Shown: positions 8,825-18,043, numbered from the stretch's first letter. The stretch is DNA of 64,000 nt from COE1 sp910588595 (GCA_948957135.1 CARDBT010000012.1:1-64000), one strand, 5' to 3'. Numbers and translations are program-made. Notes: generated by a model from the sequence alone, not told the origin.

Positions 8825-10045
8825 TCATCTTGCCGACACCTGATAATTTCTGTAGATGATCTTTCCGACAAACGCCGCTGCCACCGCTGCCAGTACATAG
8901 AGAACCGGCACAATCTGCCATGAGGAAAAACAGCTGCCAAACACGGGGAGCATCCTGATGTCAAAGATATTTTCCGCATTCAGATACCGCCACGGCGCCC
9001 AGTCCCACAACTGTGCGGCTGCCCTGTACTGATAGGGGATCTGGACAACGCCGCCCGCCATGATCAACCCCACTCCGACCGACAGTGCCGCGATGCTGCT
9101 GTGCAGCCTCTCCGACAACACCAGCATCAGCACGCTGACGACAACAGCTGTGACGATCAGGATGCCGTACGCCGCAAGGCACGCCTGACCGATCGACAGG
9201 GTACACGATGACGTCCACAGATAGGAGCACAACCGCAGTGACGCGTCAAAGCCATCCGCACCGTAGATCAAAAATACTACGCCAAACGTGACGGCGGACA
9301 GCGCCACGGCACAGGCGCCCGAAACGCTGACGCCCGCCGCGAGCTTTGCCCAGTACGCGACACTCTTCCCCTTTGCGCTCGAGAGGATCAGCTGGTCTGT
9401 CCTGCGCGCGTGCTCCTCGGCAAAGACACTCGACATGCAGATGCAGACAAACAGGAGCACCAGCAATCCGATCGTGTTGAGCCCATGACTGATGATCTTC
9501 CGATATCCCTCATGGTAATAGTAGACAAGCGGTGTCTGCGTCCTCGCCTCCTGCTCCCGCCAGAACGACTTCTCCGCATCGGTCAGATGCTGCGCCTGCC
9601 ACTCCTTCTCAAGATTCCCCATCCGCGCGCCGTACAGGGCTCCCTCGTCCGGCTCCCACGCCTGCAGCCTGTCGAGATCCCACTGCTGTGTCCACACCCT
9701 GACCAGATTAAAGATCTCACTGTACGGGCGCGCGTAGGTCTGGTACTCGTCGGTCAGGTTGTAGCGCTCTGCCATGGCGGGTATCTTTTGATAAGCAGCC
9801 GCCATCTCCTCGAGCAGCTGCTGGTCAAGCGCCCTGCCGGACAGCGCCCTCCTGTAGCCCTGGTCGACCTGGAACATGTGGTAGTGCGTGTCGACGACCT
9901 CGCCATCGACATAATAGTTTCCCGACAGGTCGGCGAGCGTGAACAGCAGGACACAGCACACGCAGATCAGAAACACGATCCCGGTCAGCTTGCGGCTGAG
10001 TATCTTCTTCACCTCATAGCGATATACTGTACCAAAATTATTCAT
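8825..10045 (-). CDS. ABC-2 type exporter permease
   Basis: A 406-residue membrane protein, the permease partner of the ATPase just upstream. It has an N-terminal membrane helix (about 15-35), a large extracytoplasmic loop of about 150 residues, and then five or so helices in the C-terminal half, the layout of ABC-2 permeases of the lantibiotic-immunity/NatB type. The ATG at 10045 overlaps the ATPase stop by 8 bp and has a GGAGG site inside the ATPase end, indicating translational coupling. The substrate is not evident; association with an ECF sigma factor suggests an envelope-stress or antimicrobial export role (inference). Confidence 0.82.
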   Translation of the reverse strand: MNNFGTVYRYEVKKILSRKLTGIVFLICVCCVLLFTLADLSGNYYVDGEVVDTHYHMFQVDQGYRRALSGRALDQQLLEEMAAAYQKIPAMAERYNLTDEYQTYARPYSEIFNLVRVWTQQWDLDRLQAWEPDEGALYGARMGNLEKEWQAQHLTDAEKSFWREQEARTQTPLVYYYHEGYRKIISHGLNTIGLLVLLFVCICMSSVFAEEHARRTDQLILSSAKGKSVAYWAKLAAGVSVSGACAVALSAVTFGVVFLIYGADGFDASLRLCSYLWTSSCTLSIGQACLAAYGILIVTAVVVSVLMLVLSERLHSSIAALSVGVGLIMAGGVVQIPYQYRAAAQLWDWAPWRYLNAENIFDIRMLPVFGSCFSSWQIVPVLYVLAAVAAAFVGKIIYRNYQVSAR

Positions 10046-10745
10046 GTGCACACTCCTCCCCAAACTGCTCCAGATAAAACGTCTCCAGATCCCCCTTCTC
10101 CCCGTCCCATTTCCCCTGATAGATGAGCTGTCCTTCCTTCATCATCAGCACTTCGTCCGCGATGTGTTCGATATCCGAGACAATGTGGGTCGACAGCAGC
10201 ACGATGCTGTCCCTGCCCAGCTTCTCGATCAGATTGCGGAACCGCACCCGCTCCTTGGGATCAAGCCCCGCCGTCGGTTCGTCCAGGACCAGCAGCTTTG
10301 GATCGTTTAGCAGCGCCTGTGCGATGCCGAGTCTCTGCTTCATGCCGCCCGAGAAAGTCCTGATCTTCTTTCGACTCACTTCCTGCAGGGACACCAGCTC
10401 GAGCAGCTCCTTTGTCCTGCGCTTTGCCTGCGCCTTTGGCATGCCTTTCAGCGCGGCAAGGTACAGCAGAAAATCCATCGCGCCAAACTCCGGGTAATAC
10501 CCGAAATCCTGCGGCAGATAGCCGAGAATGGCGCGGTACGCCTCCTCGCCCACATCGATGCCGTCATAGGCGATCGTGCCGCCCGTAGGCTTCAAGATCC
10601 CGCAGATCATGCGCATCAGCGTGGTCTTTCCCGCACCGTTTGCCCCGAGCAGACCGTAGACGCCCTTCTGCAGCTTCACCGAAACGCGGTCCACCGCGAT
10701 CCGGTTCTGATATTGTTTTGATACTCGATCGATCACAAGTTCCAT
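10038..10745 (-). CDS. ABC transporter ATP-binding protein
   Basis: A 235-residue ABC ATPase with Walker A GANGAGKTT (about 34-42), signature SGGMKQRLG (about 138), Walker B LLVLDEP and the switch His of LSTHIVSD. Closest in style to the ATPases of ABC-2 exporters (NatA/BcrA-like). It lies in the operon sigma factor, membrane protein, ATPase, permease, and overlaps the permease gene by 8 bp. Confidence 0.92.
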   Translation of the reverse strand: MELVIDRVSKQYQNRIAVDRVSVKLQKGVYGLLGANGAGKTTLMRMICGILKPTGGTIAYDGIDVGEEAYRAILGYLPQDFGYYPEFGAMDFLLYLAALKGMPKAQAKRRTKELLELVSLQEVSRKKIRTFSGGMKQRLGIAQALLNDPKLLVLDEPTAGLDPKERVRFRNLIEKLGRDSIVLLSTHIVSDIEHIADEVLMMKEGQLIYQGKWDGEKGDLETFYLEQFGEECAHE

Positions 10746-10780
10746 AATGAACCTCCCTGATTCAGCCTCACGCTGACTTT

Positions 10781-11482
10781 TTATACCGCCGCGGTTTTAT
10801 TGACGATGCCCGCACACTGCCGCATCGTTCCGGTCAACAGCAGGAGCACAGCGGCGATCCACCACATGCCGCTGCCCGCCTGGCAGTATCGCGCGATGCT
10901 GCCCTGCAGCGCCATCGTCAGAAAGCTGATGCAGACCGCGGTGCCGGCACAGATATAGACCGCCTCGCGCCCGTGGATCCTGCGGACGATCCACAGACCG
11001 GAAAACGTCGTCATCAGATAGGGCACCAGGATATAGACGCCTGCCTGTATCACAGTGCCTCCCTGCCGCGCGGTTTCGACCGGCAGCAGCAGGACGAGTA
11101 CGATCAGATTCTCCATGCCCAGGATCCCCAGTCTTGCCAGGACGACACTCCGCAGCGAAAAGCGTGTCGCCATCTCCAGCTCCGCCATCTCATAGTTCTG
11201 TGAACGTCCGCTCTCCGACACGACTGTCAGCGCCAGCAGCGGCATCAGCGCGGAAGCCACCCAGACCGTATCTGACGGCAGCCCTGCCACCCCTGCCGCC
11301 GACAGCACAAAGACCAGCGCGGAGACGATCCACACCCATCTGCGGATGTAGCCAAGCTGCGTGAGGACAAACGCGAAAATACTGATCTTTGGCTGTTCCA
11401 GCGCGCGCAGAAACGCCCTTTTGTGCAGTGGCTGCGGCGCGTCGAACACATTTTTCAACTCCTGTCTTAAATGCTGTTTCAT
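10781..11482 (-). CDS. Integral membrane protein of the ECF-sigma/ABC operon
   Basis: A 233-residue protein with about six hydrophobic segments starting at residue 45 and a soluble N-terminus (KQHLRQELKNVFDAPQPLHKRAFLRAL). It is not recognised as a named family. Its start codon overlaps the stop of the sigma-factor gene by 4 bp (ATGA), and the ABC ATPase follows 35 bp later. It could be an anti-sigma membrane protein for the upstream sigma factor or an extra exporter subunit; position slightly favours the first. Confidence 0.7.
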   Translation of the reverse strand: MKQHLRQELKNVFDAPQPLHKRAFLRALEQPKISIFAFVLTQLGYIRRWVWIVSALVFVLSAAGVAGLPSDTVWVASALMPLLALTVVSESGRSQNYEMAELEMATRFSLRSVVLARLGILGMENLIVLVLLLPVETARQGGTVIQAGVYILVPYLMTTFSGLWIVRRIHGREAVYICAGTAVCISFLTMALQGSIARYCQAGSGMWWIAAVLLLLTGTMRQCAGIVNKTAAV

Positions 11483-12009
11483 TCGATCCCCTCCTGTTTT
11501 AAGTGCTCCTTGAATTTCCTAGTCACCGCATTCAGCCTGCGGTACACTGCAAACCTCGAGACCTGCAGCAACTGCGCGAGCGTCAGGATCGGCACCTCAT
11601 TCACATAGCGGAGCAGCAAAAGCTCCTGCTCATCCGGCGCAAGCGCCGCCACTGCCGCCCGCACTGCAAGGCTGGTGAGGAGATGCTCGTCCGGACTCTC
11701 CCGCGCCGGATCGTTTCGTCCTGCAGCTTCCGCCGGACTGCCGCCCGCACCGTCATCCGATGCACACAGCGTCTCCCAGGACTGTTCTCTGGAACACCTG
11801 CGGTATTCGTCCACACACAGATTCCTCGCGATCGTGTAGAGACATCTCAGCGCCTGGTCCGCCGTACCTGCCTGGTAATTTTCGAGGTATCGGAGAAATG
11901 TTCCCTGCGTGACATCCTCCGCCGTCTGCCTGTCGCGCAGGCGAAAATAACAGTAGCGGTAAATCTTGTCGTACTGATCCTCCATATCCGTAAATATATC
12001 CCTGGGCAT
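11479..12009 (-). CDS. ECF-type RNA polymerase sigma factor
   Basis: A 176-residue sigma-70-family extracytoplasmic-function factor. Region 2 is seen in YDKIYRYCYFRLRDRQTAEDVTQ with the typical DVTQGTFLR helix, and region 4 in LTLAQLLQVSRFAVYRRLNAVTRKFKEHL. ATG at 12009 is preferred because GGGGGAGG lies 8 bp upstream; a GTG at 12033 is the alternative. It heads an operon with a membrane protein and an ABC exporter, suggesting that it switches on that exporter in response to an envelope signal. Confidence 0.88.
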   Translation of the reverse strand: MPRDIFTDMEDQYDKIYRYCYFRLRDRQTAEDVTQGTFLRYLENYQAGTADQALRCLYTIARNLCVDEYRRCSREQSWETLCASDDGAGGSPAEAAGRNDPARESPDEHLLTSLAVRAAVAALAPDEQELLLLRYVNEVPILTLAQLLQVSRFAVYRRLNAVTRKFKEHLKQEGIE

Positions 12010-12094
12010 TCCGAAAACACCTCCCCCTCTCACTATGTATAACGCGGCAGGCCGCCGTCATGTGCGGCTGTATAAAAATTTTTTTAATCAAAAG

Positions 12095-12116
12095 GGCGGG
12101 GGACAAGTCCCCCGCC
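12095..12116 (-). terminator. GC-rich hairpin closing the decayed toxin-antitoxin locus
   Basis: A perfect 10-bp stem GGCGGGGGAC/GTCCCCCGCC with an AA loop. On the minus strand it is followed by CTTTTGATT, a weak T-tract. It lies downstream of the antitoxin/toxin remnant and upstream of the sigma-factor gene. Confidence 0.6.
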
Positions 12117-12191
12117 GCTATCGGCTGACATATTGTGCTCTCATTCATGGAAACAGATGACCGTGTTAAAGCGCGCATTTATCTATTCCTC

Positions 12192-12265
12192 TCTATAGCT
12201 TAAATTTCTATAGCTTAAATTTCTATGGCTTAAATTTCTATGGCTTAAATTTCTATGGCTTAAAT
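12192..12265. repeat. 15-bp tandem repeat (about 5 copies)
   Basis: Five near-identical copies of TCTATRGCTTAAATT; two carry A and three carry G at one position. On the minus strand the unit is AAATTTAAGCCATAG, which copies the last codons and stop of the VapC-like remnant. The array is thus a tandem duplication of the 3' end of that gene. It is non-coding. Confidence 0.85.
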
Positions 12266-12435
12266 AATTTCAATCCATATCCCACATATTTGTCCATCTT
12301 TGAATCTACGGATAGAAACACCATATCATTCATTATTGCCTGCCATATAATCATCCTGTCAAAAGGATCCTTATGCTCTCTCGGCAAACGATACGACAAT
12401 ACTTTGCACAACAAAAAGCTGTCTTCAATTTCATT
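12253..12435 (-). pseudogene. VapC-like PIN-domain toxin, N-terminal half deleted
   Basis: Reading the minus strand after the antitoxin stop gives about 60 codons with the hallmark C-terminal half of a PIN toxin: LPREHKDPFDRMIIWQA, then VFLSVDSKMDKY and YGLKLF before a TAG. PIN toxins are Mg2+-dependent RNases; the HxDPFDR motif is typical. The first half, with the initial catalytic Asp, is absent. An ATGAAA overlapping the antitoxin stop looks like the original toxin start, now out of frame with the surviving part, so an internal deletion is likely. It is not expected to make an active toxin. Confidence 0.75.
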
Positions 12436-12637
12436 CCCCTATCAGCTCCTCATCACTCATACTCCAGTCCTCTGCAAATGAAACCGTCCCTTTTCCTTCC
12501 AGTGTCCCCAATTTACGGGTTCTCGGTACGATAACTTCATCCAGTGCAGTAATGATCACCTTTTGATTTAACCGGAGCTTTTCCCGCTCTTCCGGAACAC
12601 AGACCTCTCCGTTATAATATCCCTGCATCGCTATCAT
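12431..12637 (-). CDS. VapB-like antitoxin (toxin partner decayed)
   Basis: A 68-residue protein beginning MIAMQGYYNGEVCVPEE, the pattern of small antitoxins paired with PIN-domain toxins (a YYNG/VP.E beta-rich N-terminus and an acidic C-terminus ending SMSDEELIGE that would wrap the toxin). It is preceded by GGAGGTG. The reading frame is intact although the toxin gene immediately downstream has lost its N-terminal half. Confidence 0.72.
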   Translation of the reverse strand: MIAMQGYYNGEVCVPEEREKLRLNQKVIITALDEVIVPRTRKLGTLEGKGTVSFAEDWSMSDEELIGE

Positions 12638-12819
12638 AAAACACCTCCATTAATTCCCTGGTCTCACAACTATTGTTTCCTGTTGTTGACCATCAGATAA
12701 CAGCCCTGTATCATTTCCCAAATTGATTTTACTACAAAATCCCCGGATTGTCATTTAGATTCTACTCCTACAACAATACTACATAATACCCAAACAAGAC
12801 AGCAGCCGCTCGTTCTCAC

Positions 12820-14193
12820 TCAAGCTTTCGACAGCGCAGCACCATCCGTTCTCAGCACCTTGCGCGCAGCGAGCGCGAACGTGACCGCGTGTACGGTCAG
12901 TGTGATCGTCCACGTGATCGGATAGGAGAGATAGACGGTGAACAGGCTGTGGTACTCCGGGATCCGGAACACCGTGGCGATCCACAGAAGCCGCAGCCCG
13001 CAGGCGCCGACCAGCGAGACGACCATCGGAATGATAGAATATCCGATCCCGCGCAGCGCGCCGACCAGCACGTCCATGACGCCGCACAGCGCATACAGTG
13101 TACAGATCACTTTCAGGCGCACCATTCCCGCCGCGATGACATCCGCGCTCGGCGAGTAGATCCCGAGCAGGGCATTCCCGAAAAACACAGCCAGATTTCC
13201 AAGCAGCAGCCCCGTTGCGATCACGCACAGCTCCCCTGCAAACAGGATCCTGTAAATGCGCTTGTACTCCCGTGCGCCGTAGTTCTGGCTCGTGAAGGAT
13301 ATCGTCGCCTGATGGAACGCGTTCATCGCCATGTAGACAAATCCCTCGATGTTTGCCGCCGCTGAATTGCCCGCCACCGCTATATTTCCAAACGAGTTCA
13401 CCGCCGACTGGATCACGACATTGGACAGGGAGAACACCGTTCCCTGAAAGCCCGCCGGGAGACCGATCTGCATGATCTTCCCCAGCTTTTCCCGCGAGAT
13501 GGCAAGCTCCTTCAATTCGAGATGGATGCCGCCCTGCTCCTTTATGAGACAGCGCACGACGAGAAATGCTGAGATCGTCTGTGAGAGGACTGTCGCCATG
13601 GCAACACCCGCCACCCCCAGATGGCAGACTATGACAAAGAACAGGTTCAGCAAGACATTCACGATCCCCGCACCCAGCAGGTAATACAGCGGTCTCTTCG
13701 TGTCCCCGACCGCCCTCAGGATCGCACTTCCAAAGTTGTAGACCATCATGGACGCCATCCCGAGGAAGTAGATCCTCAGATATAAAACCGCCAGATCCAG
13801 CACTTCCGGCGGCGCTTTCATCAGCTCCAGAAGCCTCGGCGCGCCGACCAGCCCGACCACGGTGAGCAGCAGTCCGCAGAAAAGACTTAAAAGCATCGAG
13901 GTATGTACGGTTTCTTTCAGATCGTCATACTTTTTGGCGCCGTAATACTGCGCCGTCAGCACATTGCTGCCCACGGAGAGCCCCACGAAAATGTTTGTGA
14001 GCAGATTGATCAGCGCGGTGTTCGATCCCACTGCCGCCAGTGCATTGTCCCCCGCAAACCGTCCCACCACGACGATATCCGCAGCGTTGAACAGCAGCTG
14101 CAGGATGCTCGAGCACATCAGCGGCAACGCAAAGAGGAGCATTTTGCCAAACACGGAACCGCTGCACATGTCAATTTCATATTTCTTGTTCAT
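12820..14193 (-). CDS. MATE-family multidrug exporter (second of pair)
   Basis: A 457-residue integral membrane protein of the MATE family (Na+- or H+-driven drug/toxin efflux), with twelve predicted helices in two related halves and the family start KMLLFALPLMCSSILQLLFNAADIVVVGRFAG. Its ATG at 14193 is directly adjacent to the stop codon of the preceding MATE gene (14194-14196), so the two are translated from one transcript. The substrate is unknown. Confidence 0.9.
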   Translation of the reverse strand: MNKKYEIDMCSGSVFGKMLLFALPLMCSSILQLLFNAADIVVVGRFAGDNALAAVGSNTALINLLTNIFVGLSVGSNVLTAQYYGAKKYDDLKETVHTSMLLSLFCGLLLTVVGLVGAPRLLELMKAPPEVLDLAVLYLRIYFLGMASMMVYNFGSAILRAVGDTKRPLYYLLGAGIVNVLLNLFFVIVCHLGVAGVAMATVLSQTISAFLVVRCLIKEQGGIHLELKELAISREKLGKIMQIGLPAGFQGTVFSLSNVVIQSAVNSFGNIAVAGNSAAANIEGFVYMAMNAFHQATISFTSQNYGAREYKRIYRILFAGELCVIATGLLLGNLAVFFGNALLGIYSPSADVIAAGMVRLKVICTLYALCGVMDVLVGALRGIGYSIIPMVVSLVGACGLRLLWIATVFRIPEYHSLFTVYLSYPITWTITLTVHAVTFALAARKVLRTDGAALSKA

Positions 14194-15546
14194 CTACAGA
14201 TCCTCCCTTTTTTTCATGACCGGATTCCTGAGCGTCATAACGACCAGCGGTATCACCATCACAAACCAGATCACCGGCTCCGTCCATATGATCCCCCAGT
14301 ATCCGAACATGCCCACAAACACAAATGTAAACACCAGTTTTCCCACAAGTTCGATAAAGCTTGACACGATCGGTGTCCTGTAATCCCCAAAGCCCTGCAT
14401 GCAGTTTCTGAGTATCACGATAAACAGGCACACGAGCAGAAAGGACATATCCACCCTGAGATACGTCGTCCCCCAGTAGATGATCTCCTCGTTGTCCGAG
14501 CTGGTGATGAAGCGGATCAGATACGGGGAGACGGTGTGCGCAAGGACAAAGACGATCCCGTCCCAGGCAGCGCCGATCAGGAGCACGCTCTTCATCCCCT
14601 GCCGGATCCTGTCATATCTGCCCGCACCGTAATTCTGCCCGCAGTAAGTCGCCATCGAGGAGCCGAGCACGCTCACAGGCAGTCCCCAGATCTCAAACAT
14701 CTTGCGCGCCGCAGTGTGCGCCACGATAATGTTCGTCCCCAGCTGGTTGATGCCGCTCTGCAGCACCAGCGAGCCAAAGTTCACAAGGCTTGACATCAGC
14801 CCCATCGACAGCCCGCTCTGGTACAGCGAGACCACCCTGTCCCTCGAGAACACAAAGTGCTCCCTCGCGATGTGCAGTATCGGAAAACCGTGGCGGATCC
14901 GGATCAGACAGAGCGCCACCGACAGCAGCTGCGAGACGAGCGTTGCCACCGCCGCGCCGCGCACGCCCATGCCAAAGACCAGGATAAACAGATAATCCAG
15001 CGCGACATTTGTCAGCGCCGCGATCACCAGAAAGATCAGCGGCGTGAGCGAGTCGCCGATCGCGCGCAGCGTGTTCGCACAAAGGTTGTACGCCAGCGTC
15101 ACGAACATGCCCCACACCAGCAGCGTGATGTAGGACAGTGCCATGTCCATCTGCTGCGGCGGCACATTCAGCAAGGACAGGATCGGGCGGATAAAGACGG
15201 CGACCGCCGTGATGACCACGGCAGCAGTGAGAAACCCCAGCGCGACCGCGACCGCTACATTCTCCTTTAGTTTCTTTTCCTCACCGCTTCCGTAAAAGCG
15301 CGCCGTCAGCACGCTGAAACCAAGGCTCAGCCCGTTAAAGAATCCAGTGAGCAGTGTATATAAGATGGACACCGAGCCCACAGCCGCCAGCGCCGTCTCC
15401 CCCAGGATCCTTCCCACGATCTTGGTGTCGACAAGGCTGTAGCAGATCTGGAACAGATTGCCCAGAAACACCGGGATCGCAAACAGCAGGATCAGTTTCA
15501 CCGGTCTGCCCTCGGTGAGATTTAGAGCAGTTTTTGATGTTTTCAT
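14194..15546 (-). CDS. MATE-family multidrug exporter (first of pair)
   Basis: A 450-residue MATE exporter, starting with the typical TEGRPVKLILLFAIPVFLGNLFQICYS and the VDTKIVGR segment. Twelve helices in two halves are predicted. It is divergent in sequence from the second MATE gene that abuts its stop, so the pair is not a recent duplication. Co-expression with exact abutment raises the possibility of joint function, though MATE proteins normally work as single chains. Confidence 0.9.
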   Translation of the reverse strand: MKTSKTALNLTEGRPVKLILLFAIPVFLGNLFQICYSLVDTKIVGRILGETALAAVGSVSILYTLLTGFFNGLSLGFSVLTARFYGSGEEKKLKENVAVAVALGFLTAAVVITAVAVFIRPILSLLNVPPQQMDMALSYITLLVWGMFVTLAYNLCANTLRAIGDSLTPLIFLVIAALTNVALDYLFILVFGMGVRGAAVATLVSQLLSVALCLIRIRHGFPILHIAREHFVFSRDRVVSLYQSGLSMGLMSSLVNFGSLVLQSGINQLGTNIIVAHTAARKMFEIWGLPVSVLGSSMATYCGQNYGAGRYDRIRQGMKSVLLIGAAWDGIVFVLAHTVSPYLIRFITSSDNEEIIYWGTTYLRVDMSFLLVCLFIVILRNCMQGFGDYRTPIVSSFIELVGKLVFTFVFVGMFGYWGIIWTEPVIWFVMVIPLVVMTLRNPVMKKREDL

Positions 15547-15574
15547 TTATTCCACGCTTTCCAATACAAAGTTT

Positions 15575-17029
15575 TCACACTTTCCGCAATCCTCTGGGGT
15601 AATGGTTCTTCATGATCTGCCCCGCCAGCTTTCCCCAGCCGATACTGTACCCCTGGTACGTCATCAGATACCATCCCTTTTCCCCGTCACAATCCAGAGT
15701 CATTCCGCCCAGATACGCTTTTGCCTGCGCGTCTGTCAGCTCCACAGACCGTTTTGCCGCCTCCTTTTTCAGGGTCATCGCCAGCGCGTGGGACGGCTCA
15801 AAGCGGTTTTTCCGGAGCGTTCCGAGGTGCAGTCCCGCCCGCAGCACTCTCAGCCCCTTGATCGACGGCATGTCCTTCGGCATCCGGTACAGCTGCTCGC
15901 CGAATCTCAGCAGGCAGTCCTGCGCGTCCGCCGTCAGGTCTATGTTCAATGTCTCCTGCTGGAACTGCAGGTACTCCTTCACCTCTTTTGCACAGATCCC
16001 CCTCTGCAGCCCGTTTGCCGCAAATCTCCGAAATCCGTCTGGCACTTCGCCCTGCTTCTGCAGCACGGCAAGGTAATGCCCCTCGCCGCGCACCAGATGC
16101 GGAAAAAGCCTGATCGTGCGCTTCAACGCTTCCGTATCACCGCTGTCACAGCGTTCCCTCACCGCCGTATCAACGCCACCTGGCGTTTTATCCTCATAAT
16201 ATGCCCACGCCGGAACGCCGTCCGACATTTCGTCATGCTTATGGACTTCCAGGATCCGATACTCCCGGTGGCGCGCCAAAAAGCGCGCGATGCTCCCCTC
16301 GTTCTCAGCGGGCGCAAAAGTGCAGGTCGAGTACACAAGCCGCCCGCCCGGGCGGAGCATCTCATCTGCACGGTCCAGGATCTCGTCCTGCCTGTCCGCA
16401 CAGAGCCGGACATTTTCCGGACTCCACTCGCCGCACGCCTCCTCGTTCTTGCGGAACATCCCCTCGCCGGAACAGGGCGCATCCACCAGAATGCGGTCAA
16501 AATACCCGCCGAACACCTCCGACAGGCGCTGCGGCGTCTCGTTGGTGACAAGGGCATTCCGGATCCCCATGCGCTCCACATTCTCAGAGAGGATCTTCGC
16601 CCGCGCCGCATGGATCTCATTGCACACGAGGATCCCCTCATGCTGCATATAGGAAGCGATCTGCGTCGACTTTCCCCCGGGCGCCGCACACAAATCAAGC
16701 ACCCGCTCCCCCGGCTCCGCCTCCAGGTATGCTGCCGGCGCCATCGCGCTCGGCTCCTGTATATAATACGCGCCCGCCTCGTGGAGCGGGTGCTTTCCCG
16801 GCGCAAGGTCACTGTCCTCACTGTTGTAATAAAATCCGTTTTTCTCCCACGCGACGGCGCTCAGACCGGCATCGGGCATTTTGCGCAGCAATTCCTCTGC
16901 CGTGCCCTTCAGCGCGTTCACCCGCAGCGCCTGAACCTTTTTCTCCTCATAACTACGCAGGAAAGCAGGATATGCCTCCCCGAGCATATCCTGCATCCGA
17001 ATCCTGAAATCCTGTGGTAATTCGATCAT
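15575..17029 (-). CDS. RsmF/NSUN-type RNA 5-methylcytosine methyltransferase
   Basis: A 484-residue SAM-dependent m5C RNA methyltransferase of the RsmB/RsmF class, most likely modifying 16S rRNA. The SAM site is CAAPGGKSTQIA (about residues 110-121). The two catalytic motifs are DAPCSGEGMFR and VYSTCTF, whose cysteines release and attack the base. The C-terminal third matches the extra RsmF-type RNA-binding region. The ATG at 17029 overlaps the argC stop by 4 bp; an upstream 16-residue extension would lie inside argC and is rejected. Its pairing with argC is probably only a transcription unit. Confidence 0.88.
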   Translation of the reverse strand: MIELPQDFRIRMQDMLGEAYPAFLRSYEEKKVQALRVNALKGTAEELLRKMPDAGLSAVAWEKNGFYYNSEDSDLAPGKHPLHEAGAYYIQEPSAMAPAAYLEAEPGERVLDLCAAPGGKSTQIASYMQHEGILVCNEIHAARAKILSENVERMGIRNALVTNETPQRLSEVFGGYFDRILVDAPCSGEGMFRKNEEACGEWSPENVRLCADRQDEILDRADEMLRPGGRLVYSTCTFAPAENEGSIARFLARHREYRILEVHKHDEMSDGVPAWAYYEDKTPGGVDTAVRERCDSGDTEALKRTIRLFPHLVRGEGHYLAVLQKQGEVPDGFRRFAANGLQRGICAKEVKEYLQFQQETLNIDLTADAQDCLLRFGEQLYRMPKDMPSIKGLRVLRAGLHLGTLRKNRFEPSHALAMTLKKEAAKRSVELTDAQAKAYLGGMTLDCDGEKGWYLMTYQGYSIGWGKLAGQIMKNHYPRGLRKV

Positions 17030-17970
17030 AATACTAATCCCTTGCTCTCCTCGCACCCAAGAATGATATTGAGGCACTGCACCGCTGCCCCCGACGCGCC
17101 CTTTCCGAGATTGTCAAAGCGTGTGCTGACAAGCAGCCTGTCCTCATTTCCTGTCACGTAGACCTCGATGCCGTCCCAGCCGGCGCACGTATTTCCCGCC
17201 AGGAATCCGTTGTACTCGGCCTCCTTTCCAAAAGGCATCACCCTGACAAACTGCTCGCCGTCAAAGTATTTGGCAAACATCGCGTGCACCTGTTCCGGCG
17301 CCGGCTTGTCCCTCAACAGATCCGTGTAAAACTGCAGCGTCACCACCATGCCGCTGTAATAATCGCAGATCAGCGGCGAAAACAGCGGTGCCTTTTCAAG
17401 CCCCGTGATCCTCTGCATCTCCTTTAGATGTTTATGATTCTGACCGAGCGCGTACGCCCTCGGCGCGTCGAGCTCCCTGTCCCTCCCGTCCGCCTCGTAC
17501 ACCGCGATCGTCTTCTTGCCCGCCCCGCTGTAGCCGGACATCGCAAACGCTGCCACCGGATAATCTTTTGGCAGGATGCCCTCCGCGATCATCGGATACG
17601 CGATCGTGATAAAGCCTGTCGCATAGCAGCCGGGCACTGCGATCCGCTTTCCGTTCCTGACCGCCTCGCGATGCGCCGCGGAAAGCTCCGGGTAGCCGTA
17701 CGCCCAGCCCGGTTCCGTGCGGTGTGCCGTCGACGTATCGATGATGATCGTGCTGTCGTTCTCGACCATCGCCACCGCCTCCCTCGCCGCCGCATCCGGC
17801 AGGCAGAGAAATGTGATATCCGACGCGTTGATGTATTTTCTGATCTCCGCCGGATCCTTCCTCAACTCGGACGGGATCTTTAGGATCTCGATATCGTCCC
17901 TTCCCTCAAAGCGCTCAAAGATGCGCAGACCTGTTGTCCCTTCACTTCCATCGATAAAAACCTTTTTCAT
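17026..17970 (-). CDS. argC: N-acetyl-gamma-glutamyl-phosphate reductase (type 2)
   Basis: Third step of arginine synthesis: NADPH reduction of N-acetylglutamyl-5-phosphate to the semialdehyde. At 314 residues it is the shorter ArgC type. It starts KKVFIDGSEGTTGLRI (nucleotide-binding) and has the catalytic Cys in VPGCYATGF. The rest of the arginine genes are far away (argJBD at 34-38 kb, argG at 42 kb), so the pathway is dispersed. It overlaps the RsmF-like gene by 4 bp. Confidence 0.93.
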   Translation of the reverse strand: MKKVFIDGSEGTTGLRIFERFEGRDDIEILKIPSELRKDPAEIRKYINASDITFLCLPDAAAREAVAMVENDSTIIIDTSTAHRTEPGWAYGYPELSAAHREAVRNGKRIAVPGCYATGFITIAYPMIAEGILPKDYPVAAFAMSGYSGAGKKTIAVYEADGRDRELDAPRAYALGQNHKHLKEMQRITGLEKAPLFSPLICDYYSGMVVTLQFYTDLLRDKPAPEQVHAMFAKYFDGEQFVRVMPFGKEAEYNGFLAGNTCAGWDGIEVYVTGNEDRLLVSTRFDNLGKGASGAAVQCLNIILGCEESKGLVL

Positions 17971-18043
17971 ATGGATTCTCCTCTGTCATCATATTCAATA
18001 TAACTAATCATAAGTCGATTATATCGAAAAGTCAAATAGAAGT

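Noticed and set aside
15458..17020. Plus-strand ORF of 520 codons
   Set aside because: Antisense to the RsmF-like gene; Arg/His/Leu-rich and without any recognisable domain.
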